64,000 nucleotides of DNA from Massospora cicadina (lineage: Eukaryota; Entomophthoromycota; Entomophthoromycetes; Entomophthorales; Entomophthoraceae), in contig JAKSZP010014509.1 in the NCBI GenBank assembly GCA_022478985.1, forward strand, positions 178,885-242,884. The letters run 5' to 3'. Shown in pieces: positions 55,150 through 64,000 of the stretch. The notes beneath the pieces were generated by a model, which saw only the letters and a program-made list of their open reading frames with translations, was not told the origin of the DNA and ran no database searches. Position 1 is the stretch's first letter. Every line of letters begins with the position of its first letter. The position numbers and the translations under genes were made by a program.

Positions 55150-56840
55150 AGTTTTGCTCCAATGTCCTTGGATTCTCCGCTGGCTGCTCCAGCGTGGGGC
55201 AGCGGCGAAACTCCCCCCACCATTTTCCATCTGGCAGGAAAACGCGATAGGACTGGTTCACCCAGTCATTCCAAACCCATGGGAAGTTTTGTTCCTCCCA
55301 AGGATCTCGACGCCCACCTTGCATGTACCCAAGTGGTGCCTCATTGCCCCCGGTGCTCCCCCAGAGCAACATGAATTTTGGCCTAAGGGTCAAATATGGG
55401 AAACTATTCCCATACCACGACTAAGCCATTATTAAAATGGCACAAACGGTGATGACACCCACCGGATTTATAGATTTCCATCCCTACAAGGGGTATTTTG
55501 ACCTCAGCTTCACCTGCAAAGCCAATGCTGCCACTGCAGCAACTGTGCCCCTGGTATTCCAGGGCACCCCTCTCCCAACAACTCAGACCTGGCTCCCAGA
55601 GGAAACCACTTTGGTGGTCCAGTTTGCTGGTTTGCCCACCCACCTCCCCCTGAAGTTCTCCACCAGGAACTGATGGATGGTTTGGCAGCCTATGGATCCA
55701 ACCCCATATTACAATTTGTGGTCCCAAATGGGGCCACACGACTTGCTGGTCCTCAGGCATATGCCACAATCATCCCTGATTTAATAAAATCGCCGTGTTG
55801 ATTCCCCCTCACACCGTTATTCCCTAAGCGCCTGACCATACATTTTGGGCCAGCGTCAAGGGCAGGTGGACAATCTGTCCATCATGTTTCAAGTTGGACC
55901 ACTCAAAATGAAAGTGCTATCCTTAGCCCCTTCCAACGGATTGAACAACTCGTCCACTGACCTCCAATCTGCTGCCCACCCTGTACAAGTTCTGGTATGG
56001 CGCAAATCTACCTCCCTCACTCCCAAAACTGAAGCTGCAGCTGCACCTGCACCTGCAGCCACCAATCAGCCTCCTCCTCAAACCAATGCCACAAATGATT
56101 CCTCCAATCAAGAATCAGATTGGATCCCAGTTTGATCCCATGCTTCCTCAAATGAAACAATCTAACCTCAACTGTACGCTGAATCCCCAATCCAATCCAA
56201 CCAAAACCCATGGGAGTTATTGGCTAAAATTGACGAATCAGGTAAGCTCATTGAAGAACCATCTCTGCAAATAAGATGGTTCATTAGTGCAGAATGGGAT
56301 GCCAGATACCCCCCTTGACTATATACCACATAGCCAAACGCTGAATCGTTTCGCAGTGATCACCAGCTTGCAGTTGAAGCAGCTGCAACACCAAATTGTC
56401 GTCCCCTTTGTAAAGCTGCCGCCAAAGCAGTGGCGATGCTTACAGGAGGAGCTCCACCACCTGTTATCCCCAATAGTCTTACTCAAAAGAGTAAAATAAC
56501 AGTAAAACAGTTATACAAAAACGTTAATGATGTTATCCAGAACGTGGCAACTATAGCACGGAAACCAAAAGCAAAAATTAACTGAACCAACATTGCCACA
56601 TTTTTTAAACTCCCAGATGCCCGCATTAAAGCTTAAAAAGCTTTAACAAAATATATCAGTGCCATTTACCTAGCTGGCAATTTCCATAGAATACCAATAA
56701 TTAGTGATATTAAACCACATGCCGCAGATGCCCCAACGCCCTTACTGTCTGCCTTGACATGCACTCTACTATGGGAGGAAGAAGCTGCTGCTGAAGCTGA
56801 GTCCCCTGATCCCCCATTCCCTTCCGCCATGGAGGGATAA
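55150..56840 (+). pseudogene. GC-rich island with a broken protein of unknown family
   Basis: Base composition shifts abruptly to about half G+C. Plus-strand frames follow one another with frameshifts: 55437-55673 (MAQTVMTPTGFIDFHPYKGY, DLSFTCKANAATAATVPLVF), about 55660-55860 (LMDGLAAYGSNPILQFVVPN, AYATIIPDLIKSP), 55845-56135 (VDNLSIMFQVGPLKMKVLSL, then an Ala/Pro-rich linker), and about 56370-56840 (KSKITVKQLYKNVNDVIQNV, TKYISAIYLAGNFHRIPII, then an acidic end before stop TAA). A proline-rich reading of 55154-55435 may be a further upstream part. I recognise no domain. The minus-strand frames here are Trp/Gly-rich mirrors and probably not real. Origin, whether element protein or host gene, is open. 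Confidence 0.5.
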
Positions 56841-57746
56841 GTAGTTTCCGGTGCCCACCTGGTTGTTTGTTTGCTCTAAGTGTTCACTCAATCAGCTCAT
56901 TTAGGCGTTTTGTTTGAGCCAGATTAGTTACATTTTTAGTTTAGTTTTAGTTTTGGTAATGTCCGTCCCCTGGTCAGCATACCTCAAATAGATATAAAAC
57001 ATTAACCCTGTGTTAACTATCATTTACATCCCAGTAGAATAATATTTTTCAATTTCGTTCTCCTAGGTACCTCATGGTTTTTGAGTTTCTGCTTCAGCAT
57101 TTCCCTGATTTTTATTCCAATTAACTTATATTGGATGGGAATTATACCATCATTGTAGATTAAACTTAAAAAATTATACTTTTTCATCAGTTGAGTTTCA
57201 ACCTTCTGCAGATATTAGGGATAGGGTTTATCTTTTTTTTAGTACTAGATGGTCCCAAGATAGGGTTTATCTCAAGATTGTAAAAGTGGTCTCCTTAAAA
57301 TCACATCTGAAACCATACTTTCTCAGGATTCAGTTCCAATGAGTATGTCATAATTTTATTGTGCTAGCACTATAGCAGAATCTGATACAACCAGTGATAC
57401 AAATCAAAGCGGCAGTGAACTTAATGATCCACAAGATGACGTTGAATTTGGTCTAAAGATTTCATATTTTTTCCAGTGTTATAAATCTGGTAGAGCCTTC
57501 AATCATTTCACCAACTTGGTCAAAATGATACTAGTGGCCGCTCCTCTATTGATTATCACCCATACTATTACTCTATTGAATATATTTTTTGCATATGCAC
57601 TCTCAAATATTTTAATAAAGTGTTTACTTATTGAATCAAGGAAAAATTCACCAAATCTAGAGTATAATTAATTGCGCAGACAAAACAAGAAAAGATCCTT
57701 TGATTACTCAAATATGTAGAGAAACATTTGCCTTGACAAGCTTCAC
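56841..57746. other. unassigned stretch
   Basis: AT-rich after the island. A plus-strand frame at about 57370-57645 is open (SGSELNDPQDDVEFGLKISY, NHFTNLVKMILVAAPLLIIT). It faintly recalls the C-terminal dimerisation part of hAT transposases (...LAKxILxIPA...), but not enough for a call. It carries micro-retroposon copy 4. Confidence 0.35.
57234..57258 (-). mobile_element. micro-retroposon copy 4
   Basis: On the minus strand TTGGGACCATCTAGTACT followed by seven A, with the perfect 14-bp duplication GATAGGGTTTATCT at 57220-57233 and 57259-57272. Opposite orientation to copies 2 and 3. Confidence 0.9.
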
Positions 57747-58480
57747 TTTAGGACAATTGAAAATCCAATAGTGTGAGAAGAGTGTTATATATCATATATA
57801 ATGATAATATTGGCCAAAAGAACCTGGCTGATTCTTGGTGGAAGCCCTCAAATTGGGGTAATACTTTTGTAAATGCTTCTTGGCCAAATAGCATAAGTTT
57901 GGATAGCCAGATTGCAATGACCATGTGGCAAAAACAGGGAGTCCATCTGAGGTTCCTCCCTGGCCAACTTCTAGTTTACTTCAAACGACTAAGCGGAGAT
58001 CACCCTCTTTTATAGGCTTGAAGGAGGTCCCACAAGGTGCAACTATTTTCCACCACAGTGATTGGCTCAAATATATCATATCTTTGCCTCATGGACTTGT
58101 CCTACCTACTCTTGACCCTCCATATGTGTTTCATTAAAGCAAGGCAGTTTTGAGAGCTCCAATAGGTCAAATACATATATTTTCTAAATAGTCTTAACGC
58201 TAATAATGAATTTTACGCATATTTTGCTTTAGGACTCAAGTTATTTTATAATAAAAGCAAGATTCTAATAGGGTTCGCTTTTTAATCTCCTTGTCACAAC
58301 TTAATAGAACTTATAAAATTCTATCTAGTAAAAATAAAATTTTATTATTTTAAATATAAATGATATAAAAATTACCTTAAAAATATATTTTAGCAGTTGA
58401 TAATAATATTTCTTCTGTAATTCTGTTGAATTAGGGGCTAAAAGCACCTGCGAGCATAAACCATACCCTTGATTTAAACA
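57747..58480 (+). repeat. 5' LTR of element I
   Basis: Starts TTTAGGAC (mutated TGTTGGAC) and ends TTTAAACA. Blocks such as CAACTTCTAGTTTACTTCAA and TAGGCTTGAAGGAGGTCCCA are identical to the 3' LTR at 63840-63910. Confidence 0.9.
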
Positions 58481-58482
58481 AG

Positions 58483-58500
58483 TGGTTCTCACAATAGGGG
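58483..58500 (+). promoter_or_regulatory. primer-binding site of element I
   Basis: TGGTTCTCACAATAGGGG; three differences from the E/G site TGGTGCTCACTACAGGGG and same position after the LTR. Confidence 0.75.
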
Positions 58501-58529
58501 ATCCTGTACAACACAACCCTTTGTTAAAA

Positions 58530-59700
58530 ATGGAGGCTGTTGGGTTAAGCTACCCTTACAACCTCCCCGCTGCTTCTGAACCTAGGCTAGCCGCTTTAGA
58601 ACAAAAGCTAGCCAATGCTATGTCTTGTCTTAAAAAGCTTGAACAGCACCCTATTCATGGGGACCCTCCAGTCATTCAAAACCCCCTTGAAAGAAAAGTT
58701 TTTTTCAGGTGAGGGTAGCATTGATTTGTTACTATATTATATAAATCTTTTATGGAAGTAACCACTGACTATCAGAAAATTAAGTACCTTCTCCTTTTCT
58801 TGAGTAGCCTGGCCCAAGAGATAATTGGTCAAAATATGGCAACACTCAGCACCTGGGTGAGGGTGAAGAAGCCCTTTGTCGAAGAATTTGGTTCAACCCA
58901 GAGTTTACGTCAGAGGAAACAGGCCTTCATGTGTCTTATCATGCAGAAGATAGAATTGATCTTCTCCTTTGTTGAACGTTCTATAGGGAAGCTCAGCCAC
59001 TATTACTTGCAAAAATGCTACCTCTTGATGATGATAATGCGGCCATTATAACTGGTTTAGTTTCTTACCATACTCTAGCCCAGCATCTTATCTCCGTTAA
59101 ACATCACCTCCAGACTATCCGTGATATCAAGGAGGCTCTGCTGGAGGTTGCAGATATCTAAACGTTGGAGGTACTCAGGCATTGGTTTGAACCCCAGGCT
59201 CTGATCAACGAGGACTTCACAACTGAAGCCCCACCAGAGGAGGCTATGTTAATCTCTAGGGACCCTATTCTGGTTACCACCCTGAGGCCAGCAACGGCAG
59301 TGCAGATCAAACCTTCTCTTCCTCCGCTCTGCAAACCTTGAGGTTTCTGAGTTAATAAGTCGTAGTGTACTATTGTCCACAGGGCGCTCCCCGCACCCAC
59401 TTTGCTGCCAAGATCATCTTTTGCCATCCAATAAATCTCTCCAAGTGGTTCCAAAGCCTGCTCTAAGCCCAAAACCCTCACTTGGGTGCCATTCGCCCCC
59501 ACTAACAATGGGTTCAAGGACCAGGTTGCTAAAGCTAAAGCGCCTGTTTCCCCAAGGTACACAGCTGCTGATCGACCCAAAGCTGGCATAGTTAAAGCAT
59601 CCATCTCCACGACGTTATCTCCTTTGATCTCTCCTCCCTCCAACTATAATCCAAAACCTGTATCCAAGATGCAGCACAAAAACCTACTTTGAAGGTTAGA
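58530..59700 (+). pseudogene. Gag of element I
   Basis: Starts ATGGAGGCTGTT (58530) with a short coiled-coil-like segment (LAALEQKLANAMSCLKKLEQ). Frameshifts follow, then a capsid part open at 58752-59051 (STWVRVKKPFVEEFGSTQSL, RQRKQAFM). No collagen-like block and no intact zinc knuckle were found. Confidence 0.75.
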
Positions 59701-59702
59701 AA

Positions 59703-60550
59703 TTGAGCTGTGACAATTATAACACCTCACCCAAAGTTAATAAGGTAGAGGAGCAACCTCAGGACCTATCCTGTTATAAGGGAATCCATGAACCTAAATC
59801 ACACCCTATGAGCTCCCTAAAATGCATTGATAATCCCTCCAATGACGAAACTGAAGTGGGTTGTGAAGATATGTATCATTATGTTTTAGGATCCCCAGGT
59901 GAAGTGGAGGTACCTGACAAATTAAACCCTGTAAGAGTGGATATATCTAGGATACCACACAAGGCTTATCTTAGTCAAGTGCTGAGGGGTCTGAAGGTTA
60001 TTGAAACAGCTAGTGACGTTGACCAGCTCATTGCCTCACTAGTCTAATCCACCCATAGTGTGCACACCCTGCTGTTTATCCAGGAGAAATACACTGAGAC
60101 TACCAAAAGACTAGCTTCCACTCTCTAGCTAAAGGAGATCCTAGCTCTTTCCCCAACTTAAGTGGAACCTTAACAAAAGTTAAAATTTTTTTATTAACAG
60201 ATTATGAGCCACAGCTATCCTTGACACTGAATCCCAAGTGAATGTTGTGCCCCTGGTTTCATCAAAAGATTAAGCTGGCCCCTGACCTCGACTAACCCAA
60301 GTTTGGTACTGCTGGTCCCCCCCTCACATGTGCTATTGGGGCATAATCTTCTCTGCCTATCCAATTTAGAAACTCATATTGTTGGCCCCCGCGGTGGCTT
60401 TGGCTAACAATACCTATGGTCCACTCATTGGCACACAGTTTATGCTGGAATACAAAGGGATCATTAACTTGAAGCAGGGCTATCTCTCCATGCTTAACTA
60501 TGAAGTTCCATTAATTCTGACCAACAATGAGCTTAACAAAAAAGAGTAAA
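59703..60550 (+). pseudogene. linker and protease of element I
   Basis: An open 114 codons (59703-60047) of unassigned linker. The protease follows: at about 60210-60255 the active-site segment reads ILDTESQVNVVPL with DTG changed to DTE. Then ALANNTYGPLIGTQFMLEYK (about 60395-60455) matches the protease tail of G and E. Confidence 0.7.
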
Positions 60551-61199
60551 CTTGCACAGTGGAATATCCCCTACTCTGCCTTTTCCCTGAACTACACCAC
60601 GGTGGGACAAAATACAAAAATGTTGCCTCCATAAGTGGATACTCTAGGGCTATCTTTTTCTATGCGTCTGAAGAAGTAGTAATCAAGGTGGGTGAACAAA
60701 GGGTAGTTGACATGAAGACTACCATAAAAATCCTAACAACTGTCTATTGCACCTAATCAGCATTGAAGGAGTTGGCCATCTTGAGCCTAGAGTCTTTCCA
60801 GGTGTGCTAGACCCAATCTATCAGCGACCAATCAATTTCCTGTTGGGGAATTTTACCAAGAAAACATTTACTTTAAGAAGCATCAGGAGATAGGAAGAGG
60901 TATTCTGATTTACAATGATGATATCAAGCACTTTCACTGTATTGTGCCTACAGCTGATATGGGCTTACCCGTAGACCAGATGCTATGCACTCTATCTAAT
61001 GTTCATATTTCTGATGAACTAACCCCAATGAGCTTGACAAGTTCCACAACTTAATGGAGTTCTATAGCGTCATCTTCTATAACTCTGATACTGACCATGG
61101 GCACATGAAGGGTTGGACGCATACATTGATGGTGGGGATGATCGTCTAATCAAAAAAAGCCTACTGTAAATCAAAAGTTGAGGAGCTACAGATGCGACA

Positions 61200-61974
61200 G
61201 AGCTATAACAGTTGTTGGACGCTGAGTTGCTGGTGCCTTCCCAAACTCTTGGTCGTCCCCTTTTCTATTAATAAAGAAGAAAAACGGAGGTCATTGAGTA
61301 GTTATGTATTACCATAAGCTGAACAACATCACAAAGAAGGATAGCTATCTTATCCCCGCATTAATGGTGCCCTAGCTCAACTCTCTAGCTCTAACTTCTT
61401 TTCGCCATGGAACTGGTTAGCGGTTATTGGCAAATGTACCTCCCTCCCCAAGATCAGGAGAAATGCGCTCTTATTGCGCAGTGAGGGTCTTTTCCAGTCT
61501 ATCTGACTACCTCAAGATTTATGCAATGCCCCACAACTTTCCAGCGAGCTATGGACCATATCTTGTAAGACCTGAAGTTAAGTTGCGTCATAGCTTATCT
61601 TGATGACATCAAGTTGTTCTAAAAGACCTTTAATGAACATCTTGTTCACTTGAAGGCAGTGTTTAAGCGCCTAGGAAGGCCAGCATCAAGTTGAAGCCAT
61701 CCAAGTGCACATTTTCAGAGGAAATTAGATTTCCTTGGACATGCCTTCTCACAGTACGGAAATCAACTCTCCAATATAAGGTTGAGGCTACATCCAAAAT
61801 GCCTTCTCCCAAAACCCTGCGCGATATCCAGACATTTTGGGTATGATGGTGTATTATCATCAATTTATCCCCAAGTTCGCCCAGCTGAGTGAGCCTCTTG
61901 TACGGTTATTGGCTAATAACCTCCTCTATCATTGTGGAGCTGAACAAAAGCCAGCCTTTGAGATGCTAAAGTAA
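61200..61974 (+). pseudogene. reverse transcriptase of element I
   Basis: MELVSGYWQMYLPPQDQEKC (about 61408-61465), CPTTFQRAMDHIL (about 61530-61568), CVIAYLDDIKLF (61585-61620, YLDD intact), NEHLVHLKAVFKRL, and in another frame FSQLSEPLVRLL-like sequence. Stops TAG, TGA and TAA are all present. Confidence 0.82.
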
Positions 61975-62310
61975 TTGTTGCAAAAGCGCCCTATCCTGCG
62001 CCAACCTTATTATATAACCCTTTACTTCTGTTTACCAATGCCTCTGTCTACGCTGTTGGAGCCATTCTGGCTAAATTGGATGATAATGGCGTGGATCATC
62101 CCATCTCCTATATCAGCAAGACGTTATACAAGGCTGAACGCAATTACAACATCATTGAAAAAGAGTGCCTTACAGTCCTGATGACTGTAAAATATTATCA
62201 CCATTTTTTATATGATACTTCCTTCACTGTGGCCACTGACAACGCCTCCTTGAAGTTGTTACAAAATATAAGGATCCCAAAGGGTGATTGGATCACTGGG
62301 CTTTAAAGCT
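61975..62310 (+). pseudogene. RNase H of element I
   Basis: HPISYISKTLYKAERNYNII, EKECLTVLMTVKYYHHFLYD, FTVATDNASLKLLQNI (TDH changed to TDN), IPKGDWIT. Order and spacing as in G. Confidence 0.85.
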
Positions 62311-62559
62311 TTACCACTACAATATGAAGATTGAGCACTAAGTAACCCACCATATGAACGTTGATGGTTTGACTCTGCTTATCCTTCACCTGGATAATAG
62401 TGAAGCTGAGGGGCTGCACGACATCCTTATGACCATGATGACCGGGAAGATGAGGATAAACCCATCAGTAAAAAATTAGCTTGACATTCCCGCAATACCA
62501 AGGTAGAAAGCGGGAAGTTGTATATTAAAGTAGGGTGAATTGATTGCCCTATCATTGAC

Positions 62560-63608
62560 CTTCCAAGAGAGTCCTCGTGCTCATGGAGGTCTATTCTATT
62601 CTGGGGCACAGTGGAGTGCGCAAAAATTATGAATGGGTGAAAGATAGGTACTAATGGGAGAGAATCATGGAGTCTAACAACGAAGTGCTGGACGCCTGCC
62701 TAACCTGTAAAAAGCAATCTAGCTATAAACTCAAGTATCAATACCAACCCACCACTCCTCAACAACCATTCATACAATAAATTTAGATGTGATAGGTCCG
62801 CTACTCAGACTACCAGCAGATTCGCTATATCCTGGTAGGTATTGATCACTTCGCCAAATGTGTTGAGGCGTTGCTCTTCCTGCCCAGACCGCAAAAGCCA
62901 ATGTCACCTTCCTCCATCAACATATTTTCACCCGGCATGGTTGTCCCAGGTCCTACTTTGTGACAGTGGGAAGAATTTAACCTCAAGGGTGGTAAAGCTT
63001 TTAGCTACTTTTCATGGGGACGCAGCAACTTTTTAGCCTCCTACAACCCTTCCACAAATGGTACTGTGAAAAGAGCAAATGGAACCCTGGTTTCCATATT
63101 AAAAAAGATGGCCAGCTCAGATCCCCTACACTGGGATCACTTCTTACCTAGTGCCCTTGTAGCCTACAGTACCAACTACCATCAAATCCTTAAAATGTCT
63201 CTTTTCTGCATTTTATATGGTTGGGAGCCAGGAGTACCAGCCCTGCTATAAAAAGACGTCTTCTTTGGTAGAACATATGAGCCTGATAATTCCATGAAAA
63301 GATTATCACAACGCATTATCAAGCTGCAGTCTGATGCCATGACTAACCTGGCTAAAACAGTCAATAAAGAAGATGTGGCTGCAAATGAGCATAGGAAGCC
63401 GTTCCCTTCCTTTCAACTATCAGACTTGGAGTTGTATTACCACAATTGTATCACTTCCAGAAGTGAGAAGCTCAGGCCTATTTGGGAAGGCATTTTTGTA
63501 GTCACTTATAAGCGAGAGGATAAGTAAACCATTAAGTACATTGCTACCAGAGTTACTGTAAATTAAGTCCATGTCCAGTTCTTGCGCCCTTATTCTCCCC
63601 CTAACACT
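62560..63608 (+). pseudogene. integrase of element I
   Basis: LDACLTCKKQSSYK (zinc Cys pair, about 62690-62730), VGIDHFAKCVEAL (Asp region, about 62836-62875), a decayed second Asp block (WEEFNLKGG), ASYNPSTNGTVKRANGTLVS (TNG..ER region with Glu lost, about 63038-63095), SALVAYSTNYHQILKMSLF. The tail LRPIWEGIFVVTYKREDK (about 63472-63527) stands where the GPY module should be. Confidence 0.8.
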
Positions 63609-63622
63609 CTTAAAGAGGGTAA

Positions 63623-64000
63623 TGTTGGACAATTACAAGATTAATATTGTGAGAAGATTTGTTTGGATGAAAATAGTGACAATATTGGCCAAAAGACCCT
63701 GTCCAAATCTTAATGGAACCCTTTTTTGGGGTCATATTTTTGTAAATGCTCCTTAGCCAAAATAGCATGGATTGGGTGGTCGGATTGACCAACCATGTGG
63801 CGAAATCAAGGGGAGTCCATCTGAGGTTCCTCCCTGGCCAACTTCTAGTTTACTTCAAACGACTAAGCGGAGACCACCCTCTTTTATAGGCTTGAAGGAG
63901 GTCCCACAAGGTGCAACTATTTTCCACCACAGTGATTGGCTCAAATATATCAAATCTTTGCCTCATGGACTTGTCCTACCTACTCTTGACCCTCCATATG
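63623..64000 (+). repeat. 3' LTR of element I, cut by window end
   Basis: Starts TGTTGGACAATTACAAG after CTTAAAGAGGGTAA. Matches 57747-58130; about half of the LTR is in the window. Confidence 0.9.

Larger units (their letters stand above)
57747..64000 (+). mobile_element. element I: Ty3/Gypsy element running off the window
   Basis: 5' LTR 57747-58480, PBS, gag, protease, RT, RNase H, integrase, polypurine tract (63609-63622), and the 3' LTR from 63623, cut by the window end after about 380 bp. Same clade as E and G by PBS and Gag (STQSLRQRKQAFM against EQTLSSQKQAFM). All genes are broken. The second target duplication lies outside the window (left flank TTCAC). Confidence 0.9.

Noticed and set aside
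55404..55769. Minus-strand 121-codon gene in the GC-rich island
   Set aside because: Its Trp/Gly-rich make-up is what the reverse of a Pro-rich plus-strand frame gives; plus-strand reading looks more protein-like.

Overview
The window is a nested pile of decaying retrotransposons from a eukaryote, most likely a filamentous fungus with a repeat-rich, AT-rich genome. The grounds are chromodomain-bearing Ty3/Gypsy integrases, introns of about 59-76 nt with GTAAGT/GTTTGT donors and CTAAT-type branch sites in the one plausible host gene, and almost no intact coding sequence. The phylum cannot be fixed from the window. A basidiomycete such as a rust with an expanded genome would fit, but that is a guess. 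There is nothing bacterial here: no operons, Shine-Dalgarno sites or CRISPR.

Layout. At 1-2.1 kb are the 3' end and LTR of one Gypsy element (J) sitting in the integrase-chromodomain end of another (X). At 2.1-15.4 kb is element D (minus strand), a copy that lacks pol. Its 5' LTR is split by a complete 7.8 kb element E (plus strand, 7072-14870). At 15.4-19.2 kb is the only low-copy-looking stretch. It holds three tRNA-type SINE copies from two families that share one 3' tail, and a split gene for an unrecognised membrane protein (18230-19160). At 19.2-23.3 kb nothing is clearly recognisable.

The main nest runs from 23.3 to 55.1 kb. Chromovirus remnant F (minus) is cut by H (minus). The 3' LTR of H is split by A (plus, 25687-44768). 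A holds B (29601-32506, a non-autonomous LTR element carrying an orphan ORF) and C (minus, 34463-43592), and C contains a 25-bp retroposon. H also holds G (minus, 46313-52657), the best-preserved element. Nesting is supported by short target-site duplications: CTGGT (C) and AGGAG (B) are perfect; CATCT/CATAT (A), GCATC/GCGTC (G) and GGGTT/GAGTT (E) each have one mismatch.

At 55.15-56.84 kb is a GC-rich island with a broken protein of unknown kind. From 57.7 kb to the end is element I (plus), running off the window inside its 3' LTR.

The most unusual signal is a set of four ultra-short insertions. Each has a core of about 14-16 nt (GGGACCATCTAGTACT), a 3' A-run and flanking 14-19 bp target-site duplications (17785, 38715, 45197, 57234). 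They look like target-primed reverse-transcription products scarcely longer than their own duplications. Other points of interest are collagen-like Gly-X-Y repeats inside the Gag proteins of A and G; a Gag-Pol frame in G whose 15 internal stops are all TGA, at least two of them at conserved Arg positions; and the orphan repeat protein carried by B. All coordinates were read by eye. No alignment or database search was run.
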